64,000 bases of DNA from an uncultured Candidatus Melainabacteria bacterium. GTDB lineage: Bacteria > Cyanobacteriota > Vampirovibrionia > Gastranaerophilales > Gastranaerophilaceae. Positions within the stretch are counted from its first letter, which is position 1. Each line of letters starts with the position of its first letter. The notes below the pieces were generated by a model that was given only the letters and a program-made list of their open reading frames with translations, made no database searches and was not told where the DNA came from. The translations under genes were made by a program, and so were the position numbers. Location of the stretch: positions 1 to 64,000 of the forward strand of contig CAKUUG010000002.1 in NCBI GenBank assembly GCA_934692665.1, in the 5' to 3' direction. This document shows, one piece after another, positions 24,773 to 35,700 of the stretch.

Positions 24773-26644
24773 TTATTGATTAATTAGTCCTTGAAAAATT
24801 TGTTGAGAGATTTTTAGTTTTTCTTCTTGAGAAATGTTTTCGTCTTTCAACATCTTCTTCAATTTTTCTTTTTTGATTTGCATTTTTATATTATCTAATC
24901 TCATAAAAGTTTCATCTATCGCCTTTTTGTAATCTTCAAAAGTTAAGTTGTTAAATTCTTGCGAAGTAAAAATATCGTCTGAGATTTTTTTTTGAATTTC
25001 GTTGTTATTATAAAACTCAAGAAAAAGTTTTTTTGCTAGTTCATCAACATTATTTACCGTTTGTAACGTTTTTTCAATTGATGAAAGAATTTTAGAAGTC
25101 GTTTTGTCGTCTGATGTATATGTTTTTATGCGTTCTTCTATGTAGTTTTTCTTTTCATTATCGTTTGCCGAAAATGTAAGTTTTATGATGTTTTCTTCCA
25201 TTAATTCAATTTGAGTTTTAGAATCTTTTTGAATTAATTTTCTTGAATTTTCGAAGTCATCATTTTCTATCTTCAAAATGCCAAATTCTTCATTTTGTTT
25301 GTTTGAAATTTGTGTTTTTAAAATATTTTCTGATACTTCTAATTTATACGAAGCTGTTTTAATATAATCGTCTAAAATTACAAGATTTTTAATTTGATAC
25401 AAAATTTCAACTATTTGATTGACATATTGATTTTTTTCTTGTGGTGTAAGTTTTCGATTTATATCTGAATAAATTTGATTTAATTGATAATCAAGTAACA
25501 ATGGTGCTGAGTCTACTTTTTTCAAGTATTCTTCTCCGCCAAATTCTCTAATGTATTCATCAGGGTCTTTGCCTTCAATTTCTTGAACAACTCTAATTTC
25601 GCAAACAGTATCATTGTTTTTGTAATTTGAATCATATTGTTTAATATCACCCAAATTGTTAAATATGTTTTTTATAACTTCCGCACCGTGTTCTATTGCT
25701 TTTTTGCCTGCATTATCAGTATCAAATGCAAGATAAATTCTTCTTGAAGGGCTATATCTGCTGATTAATTTAATGTGTTGAGGGGTTAGAGCTGTTCCGC
25801 ATGTTGCAACAGCATTTTCAACACCGCCCAAATGTGCTGAAATTACATCAAAATACCCTTCCATAAAAATTACGCCATCTTTTTCTCTAATCGAGTCTTT
25901 TGCACGATTTAGGCCAAAAAGAACAGAACTTTTGTTGTAAATGATGCTTTCTGGTGAGTTTATATATTTTGCACCTTGAGATTCCAGTATTTTCCTTGCA
26001 CCAAAAGCAATAGTGTTTGAATTTATGTCTTTGATTGGGATGATGATTCTATTTCTGAATCTATCTAAAAATTCGCCATTATGTTCATAAACAAGTCCTG
26101 CTTTATTTATTTCATCTACAGAAAACCCAAGATTTAGAAGATAATTTTTAAGGTCAACATTTCCCTTTGGAGCTAAGCCCAAAGAAAACTTTGAAATCGC
26201 AACTTCATTTATACCACGTTGAGCCAAGTACTCAAGCGCTTTTTGGTTTGATTCTAAATTCTTTTTGAAAAATTTTGTTGCCAAATCCATAACATCAATA
26301 AGACGTTCTTTTAAGAGTTTGTTTTTTTGAACATTTTGAGAATTGAATTTTGGTAATTCTATACCAAGAATTTGTGCTTGTTCTTCAATTACTTCCGTAA
26401 AACTTTGGTTATTGATTTTCATCAAAAAAGCCAGAACATCTCCACCTTCTCCACAACCAAAACACTTAAATATTTGTTTATCCGGTGTAACGACAAAAGA
26501 AGGTGTTTTTTCATTGTGAAAAGGACACAGCCCTTGATAATTTCTGCCGGTTTTTTTTAAAACAACATATCGAGATATAACTTCTACTATATCAAGACTA
26601 TTTTTTATTTGCTCGACTGCTTGTTGATACGAAATTTCCGACAT
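24773..26644 (-). CDS. dnaG: DNA primase
   Basis: DnaG makes RNA primers at the replication fork. It has 623 residues. The zinc-binding domain uses Cys40, His43, Cys61 and Cys64. The TOPRIM part contains EGYFDVIS and DTDNAGKKA. The C-terminal 180 residues are helical and Lys/Glu rich, as expected for the helicase-binding domain. The ribosome binding site is weak (AAGGAAG about 13 nt upstream). rpoD follows. Confidence 0.95.
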   Translation of the reverse strand: MSEISYQQAVEQIKNSLDIVEVISRYVVLKKTGRNYQGLCPFHNEKTPSFVVTPDKQIFKCFGCGEGGDVLAFLMKINNQSFTEVIEEQAQILGIELPKFNSQNVQKNKLLKERLIDVMDLATKFFKKNLESNQKALEYLAQRGINEVAISKFSLGLAPKGNVDLKNYLLNLGFSVDEINKAGLVYEHNGEFLDRFRNRIIIPIKDINSNTIAFGARKILESQGAKYINSPESIIYNKSSVLFGLNRAKDSIREKDGVIFMEGYFDVISAHLGGVENAVATCGTALTPQHIKLISRYSPSRRIYLAFDTDNAGKKAIEHGAEVIKNIFNNLGDIKQYDSNYKNNDTVCEIRVVQEIEGKDPDEYIREFGGEEYLKKVDSAPLLLDYQLNQIYSDINRKLTPQEKNQYVNQIVEILYQIKNLVILDDYIKTASYKLEVSENILKTQISNKQNEEFGILKIENDDFENSRKLIQKDSKTQIELMEENIIKLTFSANDNEKKNYIEERIKTYTSDDKTTSKILSSIEKTLQTVNNVDELAKKLFLEFYNNNEIQKKISDDIFTSQEFNNLTFEDYKKAIDETFMRLDNIKMQIKKEKLKKMLKDENISQEEKLKISQQIFQGLINQ

Positions 26645-26782
26645 TAAAAAATAATTCTTCCTTATTCTCTAATACGTTATAGCACTGAAACACCATGCTT
26701 TAAAGTCTAAAATTATAATAATTTAAAAAAAGTTTACATCTCGTTTGCTTTGTGCTTAAATTTTACTAATCGGGTTTTACTA

Positions 26783-27712
26783 ATGAATGATTTGATGTAT
26801 CAAAATTTGACTTTATATTTGAACGAACAACTGCAAAAAGCAGATTTGAATTTTGATGTTTTGTTTAACGAAATTAAATCTCTATATTCAATAGATGCCA
26901 TGCCTTTTTCTGTTGATTATATTTTAAAAACCCAAACAAATTCCGCTATATTGGATTCTTTAATCAGATACACAATAAAAAACATAAACAAAGAAAACTT
27001 ACCTTCTTTGATTGATTTTGTTGTAAAAAATTTATCCGATAGCAATAGCATTAATCTAAAAGTCTTAATCATTAAATCATTTCCAAAATATAAAGACCCT
27101 TCTGTTGTTCAAGCACTTCTATTTTGTTTGAACGATAAAAACTCAAATTACAAAATCAAGTTGGCTTCTGCTGATGCATTGGGAAAAATTGGTGATAAAA
27201 ATGCTTTTGAAAGTTTGGGAAAAATTTTAACAGACGAAAAAGAAGAGTCAGCTTATGTAAAAGAATCTGCTGCAACTGCTCTTGGAATGCTCGGTGATGA
27301 TAGAGCAATTGAAGTTTTTTCTTCTATAATGGATACAAAACAGATTTTTAAAGATAAATTTTCATTTTTAAAAGAAAAAATAATGGAAGCTGTTGGAAAA
27401 TTCGATATTTCAAAAAACAAAAAAGCTTTGGAATTAATCAAAAAATCACTCTATGACCCGTGTCCAAATGTCAGAATATCTGCAATTGAAACACTGATGG
27501 AATCAGAAATAAAAAACAGTTACGAGATGATTTTTGATGTTTTTAATTTGGATTCTGATTTGGAAGTGAAAAAAAATGCTCTTGTTGCTCTATTTAATAT
27601 ATCATGTGATATAAAAGTTCTGGAAGATGTGATAAGAGGTGAGTATCCTGAAGAACTGAAGAATTTTGCAATAGAAACAATAAAAGAAATTGAGGCAAAT
27701 GAAGATGAATAA
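26783..27712 (+). CDS. HEAT-repeat protein
   Basis: A 309-residue all-helical protein. From about residue 85 it is a row of HEAT-like repeats: ALLFCLNDKNSNYKIKLASA, then ADALGKIGDKNAFESL, then AATALGMLGDDRAIEV. Such repeats usually bind proteins; PBS-lyase-like HEAT proteins are common in Cyanobacteria. It begins with ATG at 26783 without a ribosome binding site. Its end overlaps queC by 8 bp, so the two are translationally coupled. Confidence 0.7.
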   Translation: MNDLMYQNLTLYLNEQLQKADLNFDVLFNEIKSLYSIDAMPFSVDYILKTQTNSAILDSLIRYTIKNINKENLPSLIDFVVKNLSDSNSINLKVLIIKSFPKYKDPSVVQALLFCLNDKNSNYKIKLASADALGKIGDKNAFESLGKILTDEKEESAYVKESAATALGMLGDDRAIEVFSSIMDTKQIFKDKFSFLKEKIMEAVGKFDISKNKKALELIKKSLYDPCPNVRISAIETLMESEIKNSYEMIFDVFNLDSDLEVKKNALVALFNISCDIKVLEDVIRGEYPEELKNFAIETIKEIEANEDE

Positions 27713-28361
27713 AACAGCGATTATATTGTTGTCCGGCGGGTTAGATAGTCTTGTGTCGTTGGATATTGCAAGAAAAACTTGTGATGTAAAGATGGCTCTA
27801 ACTTTTAATTATGGACAAAAAGCATTTGAAGAAGAAAAAGAAGCCAGTACAGAAATTTCAAAATTCTACAATATTGAACATAAAATCATAGATTTGCCTT
27901 TTTTGAGAGATTTAACAAATAATGCTTTAACAAATCCGGATGATGACAATCTTGATGATTTTTCTTCTGTTTGGATACCAAATAGAAATGGCTTGTTTCT
28001 TAATATTGCCGGATGTTTTTGTGATAAAAACAAATTTGATTATATTATTTTTGGTGCAAACAAAGAAGAAGCACGAGATTTTCCGGATAATTCAGAAGAA
28101 TTTGCAAAAATTGCTGATGAATTTTTTTCTTTCGCAACTTTACAAAAACCTAAAATATTTGCACCATGCTTAAAATTTGATAAAATAGAAATAGTAAATT
28201 ATGCAATAGAAAATAGTGTTCCATTGAAACTATTAAAAAGTTGCTATAATTCAAAAAACAACACAAACAAAAAACATTGTGGAAAATGTATGTCGTGCAA
28301 ACTACTCTATAATGCTCTATTGAAGAGTGAAAAGCCGAATTTAATTAAGGAAATTTTTTAA
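27705..28361 (+). CDS. queC: 7-cyano-7-deazaguanine (preQ0) synthase
   Basis: QueC converts 7-carboxy-7-deazaguanine to preQ0 using ATP and ammonia, on the way to queuosine in tRNA. The product has 218 residues. The PP-loop SGGLDS lies at residues 10-15, and the C-terminal zinc cluster includes Cys-Tyr-Asn-Ser and HCGKCMSC. GAGG lies 9 nt before the ATG at 27705. The start is inside the HEAT gene. The other queuosine genes (folE, queD, queE) are not in this window. Confidence 0.85.
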   Translation: MNKTAIILLSGGLDSLVSLDIARKTCDVKMALTFNYGQKAFEEEKEASTEISKFYNIEHKIIDLPFLRDLTNNALTNPDDDNLDDFSSVWIPNRNGLFLNIAGCFCDKNKFDYIIFGANKEEARDFPDNSEEFAKIADEFFSFATLQKPKIFAPCLKFDKIEIVNYAIENSVPLKLLKSCYNSKNNTNKKHCGKCMSCKLLYNALLKSEKPNLIKEIF

Positions 28362-28364
28362 ATT

Positions 28365-28925
28365 ATGCAAACATTGTTTATTGAAAAAGAAATAAAATAC
28401 ATAGGTTCTCAATTGTCTCCTCATTGGATATACAAAAATTTTCACATTCAAGGTGATGCAATTGTTTCTTTTATAGGTGAAGTTGATGTTGATATAAAAG
28501 AGATGGTCGATATAGAAGATGTGATAAATAATGAACCTATTTATTCAAAAAAAATGTTGAATTTTATTATTGAACAGTATGGAATATCATTAGAAGAAAT
28601 GGTATGCCTGCAGAGGCTTTTTGTTTCTATTGTAAAAGATTCTATTGAAGAAGAAACAAATGCTAAAATCACAAGAAGCGGTGATGATTTGTTTTTTGAT
28701 AATCGAAAATTATCTGTTTCTATTGCAACTCAATCAATTACTTCTTGCCTTATTCATACTGCATTTAATATAATCAAAGACGGTGCGCCAATTGATGCTT
28801 CTGATTTGCTTGAAATTGGTATAAAAAATATAGAAGATTTTGGCAAAAAGATTATGCAAAAATACAAACAAGAAGTTGAAGATATTAAAATGGCAACATG
28901 CAAAGTAAGGGGTGTTGTTGAATAA
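28365..28925 (+). CDS. DUF366 family protein
   Basis: A 186-residue protein that matches DUF366: LSPHWIYKNF early, then SGDDLFFDNRKLSVSIA, then SITSCLIHTAFNI. The family occurs in archaea and some bacteria and has no established function. It sits 3 nt after queC, in the same operon, suggesting a link with deazaguanine metabolism. The stop TAA overlaps the next ATG (TAATG). Confidence 0.75.
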   Translation: MQTLFIEKEIKYIGSQLSPHWIYKNFHIQGDAIVSFIGEVDVDIKEMVDIEDVINNEPIYSKKMLNFIIEQYGISLEEMVCLQRLFVSIVKDSIEEETNAKITRSGDDLFFDNRKLSVSIATQSITSCLIHTAFNIIKDGAPIDASDLLEIGIKNIEDFGKKIMQKYKQEVEDIKMATCKVRGVVE

Positions 28926-29662
28926 TGAACAATAATTCATCAAATTACTTTGTATACAAAAAAAACAAATACAGAAAAGACATTACTCAACCACCAAAAC
29001 CAATGTCTAAAATAAATTTTTTAGTTCAATTGTTTATTGCAACATTCATTATAATGTTTATTGTAATAGTAGTGTCGATTATGAAATATTCTTCTAAAAT
29101 GGACATAGAATATTCAAAAAAAGAAGTAAAATTTAACAATGATTTTTCAATGGAGCAAACAGAGGAATTGGAAAAACAATCTTTTGAAAGTGAAAAACAA
29201 CTAAAAATTGACAAAAGATTGTTACTTATTCAACAAGAAGAAAATGCTCCTTCTGAAGCAAAAGTAATAGGTGCAGAAACAAAAAGAAATGAAGTAATCA
29301 ATCCGATACACTTAGAAAATAATAAAAAAATCGAAAAAGAACAAAAGCAACAAAAACAACAAAACACACAAACAAAAGAACAACCACAAGAAACAAATAA
29401 AGAACCTGCTGTTATTTCTACAGATGAATCCAATATTACAATTATGTCAAAAGTTCTTGTTGGCAGGTTTTCGACTTTTGAAGACGCACAAAGATTGCAA
29501 TCAGTAATAAAAGCAAAAGATGCTTCTTTGACTCCTTATGTCAAAAAAGTCGGCGATGTTTTTGCTGTTCAACTTGGCTCTTTTAAAGATTTTAATATGG
29601 CAAAAAATCAAGCCCGCACTCTAAAGAGTAAGGGGCTTGACGTTTGGATATATCAACAATAG
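28925..29662 (+). CDS. SPOR-domain membrane protein
   Basis: A 245-residue bitopic protein: a basic cytoplasmic stretch (1-32), one membrane helix (about 33-54), a charged then Gln/Lys-rich linker (about 60-165) and a C-terminal SPOR domain (about 170-245) with SKVLVGRFSTFEDAQRL and VQLGSFKDF. SPOR domains bind denuded peptidoglycan, usually at the division site. The ATG shares its A with the DUF366 stop codon, so it closes the four-gene operon. Confidence 0.75.
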   Translation: MNNNSSNYFVYKKNKYRKDITQPPKPMSKINFLVQLFIATFIIMFIVIVVSIMKYSSKMDIEYSKKEVKFNNDFSMEQTEELEKQSFESEKQLKIDKRLLLIQQEENAPSEAKVIGAETKRNEVINPIHLENNKKIEKEQKQQKQQNTQTKEQPQETNKEPAVISTDESNITIMSKVLVGRFSTFEDAQRLQSVIKAKDASLTPYVKKVGDVFAVQLGSFKDFNMAKNQARTLKSKGLDVWIYQQ

Positions 29663-29665
29663 ATT

Positions 29666-30733
29666 TTATTTTTTCTTGGCAAAACTTTCTACTCCGTCTT
29701 TGCCTGTTTTAAGTATATAGGCATCTCCTTTTCTGTTTGTTGCTTTTGTAATTTTTCCGTCTTTAAAGCCGAATGAACCAAGGATTTCGCCGTTGCTTGC
29801 TGCTATATTTTCTTTTTTCTTGAATGATTTGAAATCTATTCTTTCGGCAGCATTGTTATTGAAATTTAATTCTGCAATATTTTTTCTACCTTTTTTGCCT
29901 GCACTATATACAAGTTCACTCTTTGTTAATGCGTTATCTGTGAGGGTATGACGTGTACTAAAACCAGTAAGTGTTTCCGCCAAACCTGAACCTGATTTTG
30001 CTAGTTTTCCTTCTGCGTTACTCATAACTTGTGCACCATTTTGGGTAAATGTATACATTGTTTTTGCTTTTTTAATGCCTTGGTCACTTAAAGTTTCAAG
30101 ACCATCTCTCATACAAGTAAGTTTACCATTGTTAAAGTTGTATCGTCTCATTCCACTTTCTAATGTTTGTTGAATACTTTCGATTTCTGGTGCTCCGTCG
30201 ATATCTTTAAACATTACACTTAATCCATTATCTGTTTTTACAATTCTATGTTTTGCACCATTTACTTCTTTAAGTGAATATTCTTTAGCGCTGCTTGCTG
30301 CTTTTTTGGCATCAGCAAGTAAATTTCCTGCCTCAGTTTCAACTTTTGTCACATTACCTGCGATGTCTACGGATTCTTTTCTTATTGAATCAGTGATTCC
30401 TTCAAATGCTTTAGCTTGAGCTACTGGATTTTTATCTTGCAGAGCTTTTTCTACTCCATTTTTAAGTTCATTACCTTTGCCTGCTAAGTCATCGCTTCCT
30501 TTTGCTATATTGCCGCCATTACCCGAGAAATGATTTGCAATTTTATTGAAACCACCTGTTTTGTGCAATACTATACCGCCAACTGCTATAGCAGCTAAAC
30601 CTGTCAATGCTAATGCAAGTTTTTTTCCGCCATCTTTAATCTCCTGCGGTGCGGTTGCATTTTCCTGTTTTTGCACTGTTCTATTTGACTGAAAACTTGG
30701 TTGTACCGAACTAACTGATGAAATTTCGTTCAT
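29666..30733 (-). CDS. Lineage-specific protein with one hydrophobic segment
   Basis: A 355-residue protein with no recognised family. The N-terminus is Ser/Gln rich with a PSFQSN element (residues 12-17). One hydrophobic segment at about 37-58 (LALALTGLAAIAVGG) could span the membrane. The rest is Gly/Lys/Asn-rich with beta-strand periodicity in the last 200 residues and basic ends. AGGAGG is 8 nt upstream of the ATG. Its 3' end converges on the SPOR gene. Confidence 0.5.
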   Translation of the reverse strand: MNEISSVSSVQPSFQSNRTVQKQENATAPQEIKDGGKKLALALTGLAAIAVGGIVLHKTGGFNKIANHFSGNGGNIAKGSDDLAGKGNELKNGVEKALQDKNPVAQAKAFEGITDSIRKESVDIAGNVTKVETEAGNLLADAKKAASSAKEYSLKEVNGAKHRIVKTDNGLSVMFKDIDGAPEIESIQQTLESGMRRYNFNNGKLTCMRDGLETLSDQGIKKAKTMYTFTQNGAQVMSNAEGKLAKSGSGLAETLTGFSTRHTLTDNALTKSELVYSAGKKGRKNIAELNFNNNAAERIDFKSFKKKENIAASNGEILGSFGFKDGKITKATNRKGDAYILKTGKDGVESFAKKK

Positions 30734-30834
30734 AATTTTATTTTACCTCCTAAAAATATATCTTGTATATAAAAAGTATTTTTTCTTTGAGGTATTGCTA
30801 AAATTACAAGTTTTGTTAAGTTTTTTGAAGAAAT

Positions 30835-31794
30835 TTACAACAATTCTTCTTCAATCAAGTATCTGGGGCGGTGTTTTGCTTCTCTGTATATTTGACCAAG
30901 ATATTCGCCTACGATTCCAATGAAAAATATCTGTATTCCGCCGAAGAATGATATTAGAATGATACTTTCTGCCCAGCCGTCGGGTGAGTCGTTCCAAAAA
31001 ATCTTGGCAATTATTGCCCACATACCCGTAAAAAATCCAAATATCATAGAAATAAATCCGAACAAACAGATTAATCTTAATGGAACGATAGAATAAGAAG
31101 TTATTCCGTTTATTGCTAAAGCTAAAAGTGAAAAGAAATTGAATTTTGAACTTCCTATTTCTCTGGGTTTTACATCAAAATTAACAGAACATTTTTTGAA
31201 GCCTATTTCATGGAAAAATCCTCTTAAAAACAAATCTGTTTCATTGTATTGTTCTAAAATATCTAAAACTTCTTTTGAAATAAGTCTGTAATCCGAGTGG
31301 TTTTTGGGGATTTTTACGCCCATTAAGTTCATTACTTTATAAAAAGCCAAAGCTGTGAATTTTTTTAAAAAACCATCTGTTTTTCTATCGTTTCTTACCC
31401 CATAAACAATTTTGTAACCTTCGTCAAACTTGTTTAAGAATTCTTCTATTTTATTTTCATCTTGTTGCAAATCCGCATCAATTGTAACGACAGCATCGCA
31501 ACCTATTTTCTTAACTCCCAAAAGCCCTGCCAAAAGTGCTTTTTGGTTTCCAAAATTGGCGCTGAATTTCACACCTTTTACTTTGTTTGAGTATTTTGCG
31601 ACATTTTTTGCTATTTCGTACCAAGTGTTATCGACTGAGCCGTCATCTACATAATAAATGTAACTATCTTCGGAGATCTTATCTTTTTTTTCTAAATCAG
31701 TCAAAACTTCCAACAACCTTTTTGTAGTTGAATTTATCGCATCTTGTTCGTTATAACAGGGAACTACTATCGCTAAACGAGTATATTTTGACAT
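30835..31794 (-). CDS. GT2 polyprenyl-phosphate sugar transferase (GtrB/DPM1-like)
   Basis: A 319-residue enzyme: a cytoplasmic GT-A domain with VVPCYNE near residue 10, the DDGSVD motif and the metal-binding Asp-Ala-Asp (TIDADLQQ), followed by two C-terminal membrane helices (about 225-250 and 265-295). This layout transfers glucose or mannose from a nucleotide sugar to polyprenyl phosphate. The start at 31794 has GAGGAAG upstream; another ATG at 31809 lacks a site. The divergent YdjC gene begins 76 nt away. Confidence 0.8.
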   Translation of the reverse strand: MSKYTRLAIVVPCYNEQDAINSTTKRLLEVLTDLEKKDKISEDSYIYYVDDGSVDNTWYEIAKNVAKYSNKVKGVKFSANFGNQKALLAGLLGVKKIGCDAVVTIDADLQQDENKIEEFLNKFDEGYKIVYGVRNDRKTDGFLKKFTALAFYKVMNLMGVKIPKNHSDYRLISKEVLDILEQYNETDLFLRGFFHEIGFKKCSVNFDVKPREIGSSKFNFFSLLALAINGITSYSIVPLRLICLFGFISMIFGFFTGMWAIIAKIFWNDSPDGWAESIILISFFGGIQIFFIGIVGEYLGQIYREAKHRPRYLIEEELL

Positions 31795-31854
31795 TTTTAA
31801 CTTCCTCATATATATGATATCAATTATAGTTATATAAGTAAATAGTTAGTTTTA

Positions 31855-31863
31855 TGTTAGTAT
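31855..31863 (+). promoter_or_regulatory. Extended -10 box, leaderless YdjC-like gene
   Basis: TGT-TAGTAT ends six bases before the ATG at 31870, with no Shine-Dalgarno. Confidence 0.45.
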
Positions 31864-31869
31864 AGATAT

Positions 31870-32709
31870 ATGAAAAAATTTGTTTTAAATGCTGATGATT
31901 TGGCAAAAAGCGAAAACCATAATCGTGCTATCGCAAATGGGTTTAAGTTTGGAATATTAAAAAGTACAAGCGTTATGGCAAATATGCCTTTTTACAATGA
32001 TGCTCTGTGGAATGTAATCAGACCAAATCCTACTCTGGGTGTCGGTGTGCATTTGAATTTGATGGAAGGAAAAGCACTAAATTCTGATTTAGATTTGCTT
32101 TGCGATGAAAGAAGAAACTTTAACAATAGCTATTTGAAATTAATTTTAAATTCTACTTCTAAAAAATTTCTTTCACAAATCGAAAAAGAATTTCGCTCTC
32201 AAATAGAAAGATGTGTTCTTGATTTTAAGCCGACTCATCTTGATTCTCATGTGCATATCCATAGCATTCCTCCTATTTTTGAACTTGTTTGCAAATTGGC
32301 AAATGAATACGGAATAGAACAAGTAAGAACACAAAACGAAAAATTTTATTACATAGATGATAAAAAGTACAATAAAAAAACTTATAATATAAATTTAATA
32401 AAAGTTTTGCTATTAAAATATTTTACATCAATAAATAAAACTAAAATCAAAAAATACAATTTAAAAACAAATGATTATATTTTGGGCGTGTCTTATACTT
32501 CTATGATGGATTCTGCAACTGTTTTAGAGGGGTTGAAGAATTTTGAAGACGAAAATGTGTTGGTCGAAGCTTTGATTCATCCTTGTTTGTATGAAGATTC
32601 TGCAATCAAAGATTGTCATTATGAAGAATATTTGATTACAAAAGACGAGATGCTAAAAGATTTGATAGAAAAAAACTTGAACTTTAAAATTGTGAATTAT
32701 CAAGAATAA
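31870..32709 (+). CDS. YdjC/ChbG-family carbohydrate deacetylase
   Basis: A 279-residue enzyme of the YdjC family. Metal ligands: NADD at 7-10, GVHLNL near 58, and SHVHIH near 125; a late IHPC completes the site. Family members remove acetyl groups from sugars such as chitooligosaccharides or hopanoid precursors. The next-door GT2 gene (divergent) hints at lipid-linked sugar metabolism. The start fits a leaderless mRNA. Confidence 0.8.
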   Translation: MKKFVLNADDLAKSENHNRAIANGFKFGILKSTSVMANMPFYNDALWNVIRPNPTLGVGVHLNLMEGKALNSDLDLLCDERRNFNNSYLKLILNSTSKKFLSQIEKEFRSQIERCVLDFKPTHLDSHVHIHSIPPIFELVCKLANEYGIEQVRTQNEKFYYIDDKKYNKKTYNINLIKVLLLKYFTSINKTKIKKYNLKTNDYILGVSYTSMMDSATVLEGLKNFEDENVLVEALIHPCLYEDSAIKDCHYEEYLITKDEMLKDLIEKNLNFKIVNYQE

Positions 32710-32711
32710 TT

Positions 32712-32739
32712 TTGTTATTTTATTTTAAAATGATATAAT
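32712..32739 (+). promoter_or_regulatory. Promoter of helicase-nuclease gene
   Basis: TTGTTA (32712-32717), 16-bp spacer, TATAAT (32734-32739); GAGG follows 8 nt before the ATG. Confidence 0.55.
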
Positions 32740-32766
32740 CGTTTTTGTATTATAGAGGAAAATTAA

Positions 32767-35700
32767 ATGTTACAATCTGTGCCATCAGCAATAAAACAAG
32801 CATTTAAAGGTAGTTTTGTTAAAAAAATCTGCAATTACCTGCATGATTGTGTTAGAGAAGAAGTAAAGTCTTCAACTTTTCGTAATCTAAAGGGTGACAA
32901 AGAAAACAAATGGGTTTTTTTAGATGGTGATGAAAAAATCTTCAACAATTTTGATGCACCATTGTTATTGGATGGAACTGATAGCAAATTAACGGAACTG
33001 ATGATTCAATCAGAAATGAGTCTAAAAGACAAATACTTGATATATGGTTATTTGTTTTTGGTTGGAAAAAATGGAAAATCAAAGAAGAACAACGAATTTT
33101 TGACCCCTGTTTTATATGCTCCGGCAAAATTAGAACGAGATGGCGTGAATATAAAATTGTCAATTCAAGAAGATGTTCTTTCGCTCAACACCGGTGCAAT
33201 AGCCCAATTAATACAAAGAGAAGACGAACAAGAAACTGATGCAATGTTATCTGGATTGTTGGATGTTGTACCTGAATTACCTGTAACAGAAGAAAAACTC
33301 GATATATTTTTAACGACTTTAAAATCTCTTGTGCCTAATATAGAATTTTCAATGCAAACTTCATTGGCAAACAACAAACAAACCGAAGATGATTTTTACA
33401 ATAAAGAAACTTTAGTCGACGATATCATAGATGGGAATTTTGATTTTGATATAAATGCAACAATTCAAAACCAAACGAAAACAAAACCGGAAACATTGTC
33501 TTTAGAAAGAATGCAAGCAGTGATTTTAACAACACGCCCAACGGTAACAGCGGGTGTCTTGCATGAATTGACGCAAATTGCTGATAAACCATCGGGAACT
33601 ATTAGAGAAACTGTACTTAATGTGATTAATCAAGAATTTCTTGAATCATCGGGTCAGAGTGAAATTAAAATAGATGAAAATAATATCACATCATTTTTTC
33701 CGGTCACTCCATTGAGTTTGTCTGATTCTCAAGAAGATGTTATTCGAAAAATAGAAGAAAATGACTTTTTAGCAGTTTATGGCCCTCCAGGTACAGGAAA
33801 GAGCCAAACCATCGTAAACACTGTTGCGCATTTGATTTCTACGGGAAAAACCGTGCTTGTGGCGTCTAGAATGGATAAAGCAGTGGATGTTGTTGCAGAT
33901 AGATTAAACGAATTGAACGCACCGTATTTAGCACTTCGTGCAGGCAGAAGCAACTATCAAAAACAATTGAATCTTGAATTGCAAGAACTTTTATCCAACA
34001 AAATCAATCTCAATTCAAACATAGATGACGATATGGTTGCTGATGTTGATGATATGAAAGATTTGTTAAAAGATATAAAACGTCTTGAAGATTCTGTATT
34101 AAATATTTTGTCTTTAGAAAAAAAATATTCTTCTCTTTATGAAGAATATGAAATCACAAAAGACTCTATTTCTGATTTGGTTTTATTGAATGAAAAAATA
34201 AAATTTCAACAATTGGAAGAAGCAAAAAAAATCTACTCTACAATTGAAGAAATAGAAAACAAATACAAAAAATCAATTTTTGACAATATTAAATTGTTTT
34301 TTGATTATAGAAAAATAAAAAAACTTTTAAAACTAAACAAAGTTTTGAATGAAGAAATTTTAAAAAGGCTTCCTTATGAACTTAATATCGTAATGGAAGA
34401 AGCAAAATTGACTAATATCGAAGAAGAAATAAATTCAAAAGGTAATTTGCATCAGATATTGAGAAAAATTAAACTTTTAAAATCAAAACAAAAAAAACTT
34501 GCAATAGATATTCTAAAAAACAAACGCAGAACTGCACTAAAAAATATATTATCCGATGCTCAAAAAAGACGTCGTTTGATGATACATTCAAAATCTCTTG
34601 TATCTAGAAAAACAAACTTGCAAAACAGATTGCTTGAAAAAGAAGATTTCAAACCTCTTCTTGCTGCTTTTCCTTGCTGGTGTACAACAACTTATGCTAT
34701 ATCAAACAGTCTGCCTTTAAAACCTGCTATGTTCGATGTTGTTATAATAGATGAAGCAAGCCAATGTGACATTGCTTCTTGTATTCCTGTGTTGTTTAGG
34801 GCAAAAAAAGCAATCATTGTCGGTGATGACAAACAGCTTCCTCATTTGTCTTTTTTGGAAAAAGCAAAAGAACAGAGCTTTTTATCTCAATATGGAATAG
34901 ATGACAAATATCAACTTATGTGGAGATTTAGAGAAAATTCCATGTTTGATTTGGCAAATTATTATTCTACAGTACCTGTATTGCTAGATGAACATTTTCG
35001 TTCACCTTCTCCTATTATTCAATTTTCGAGTAATGAATTTTATGCAGGCAAAATCAAAGTCATGTCCCCTGATATGAATTTGGAAAATGTTGTAGAACTT
35101 CGTGTAGTAAAAGATGGCTATGTAGATAAAGATGCAACAAGAAATACGCCTGAATGCGAAGAAATAATAAAAACAATTCAAGAAATAATCATTAAAAACA
35201 AAGACAATGAAAATCCTCCGACAATCGGCGTTATTTCGCCATTTAGGGCACAAGTTGATTTGATTAAAAAAGCAATATTGAAAGTTTTTGATAATGACAC
35301 TATTTCAAAGTATAGACTAGATTGTGGTACTGCACACACATTCCAGGGTGACGAGAGAGATATAATGCTTTTGTCGTGGGCTTATGCAAAAAATTCTTAT
35401 CCGCAAAGTCTTATGTTTGCTCAAAAACCAAATTTATTTAATGTTGCAATCACAAGAGCAAAAAGAAAACTGATTAATTTTATTTCAAGAGAAGTAAACG
35501 AGCTTCCTGAAGGATTGTTGAGAAATTATCTTGAGTATGTAAAAAAAGTTTCAAGTTCAAAATTCAAAGATACTTTTAAAAATGATTTTGAAAAAATAGT
35601 TTTCCAAGCAATTAAAGAAGAATTTCCTACTTTAGATAAAGAAAACAAAATCCATGCCGGTGTGAATATGGGTTCTGTTTCTTGTGATATTGTGATTGAC

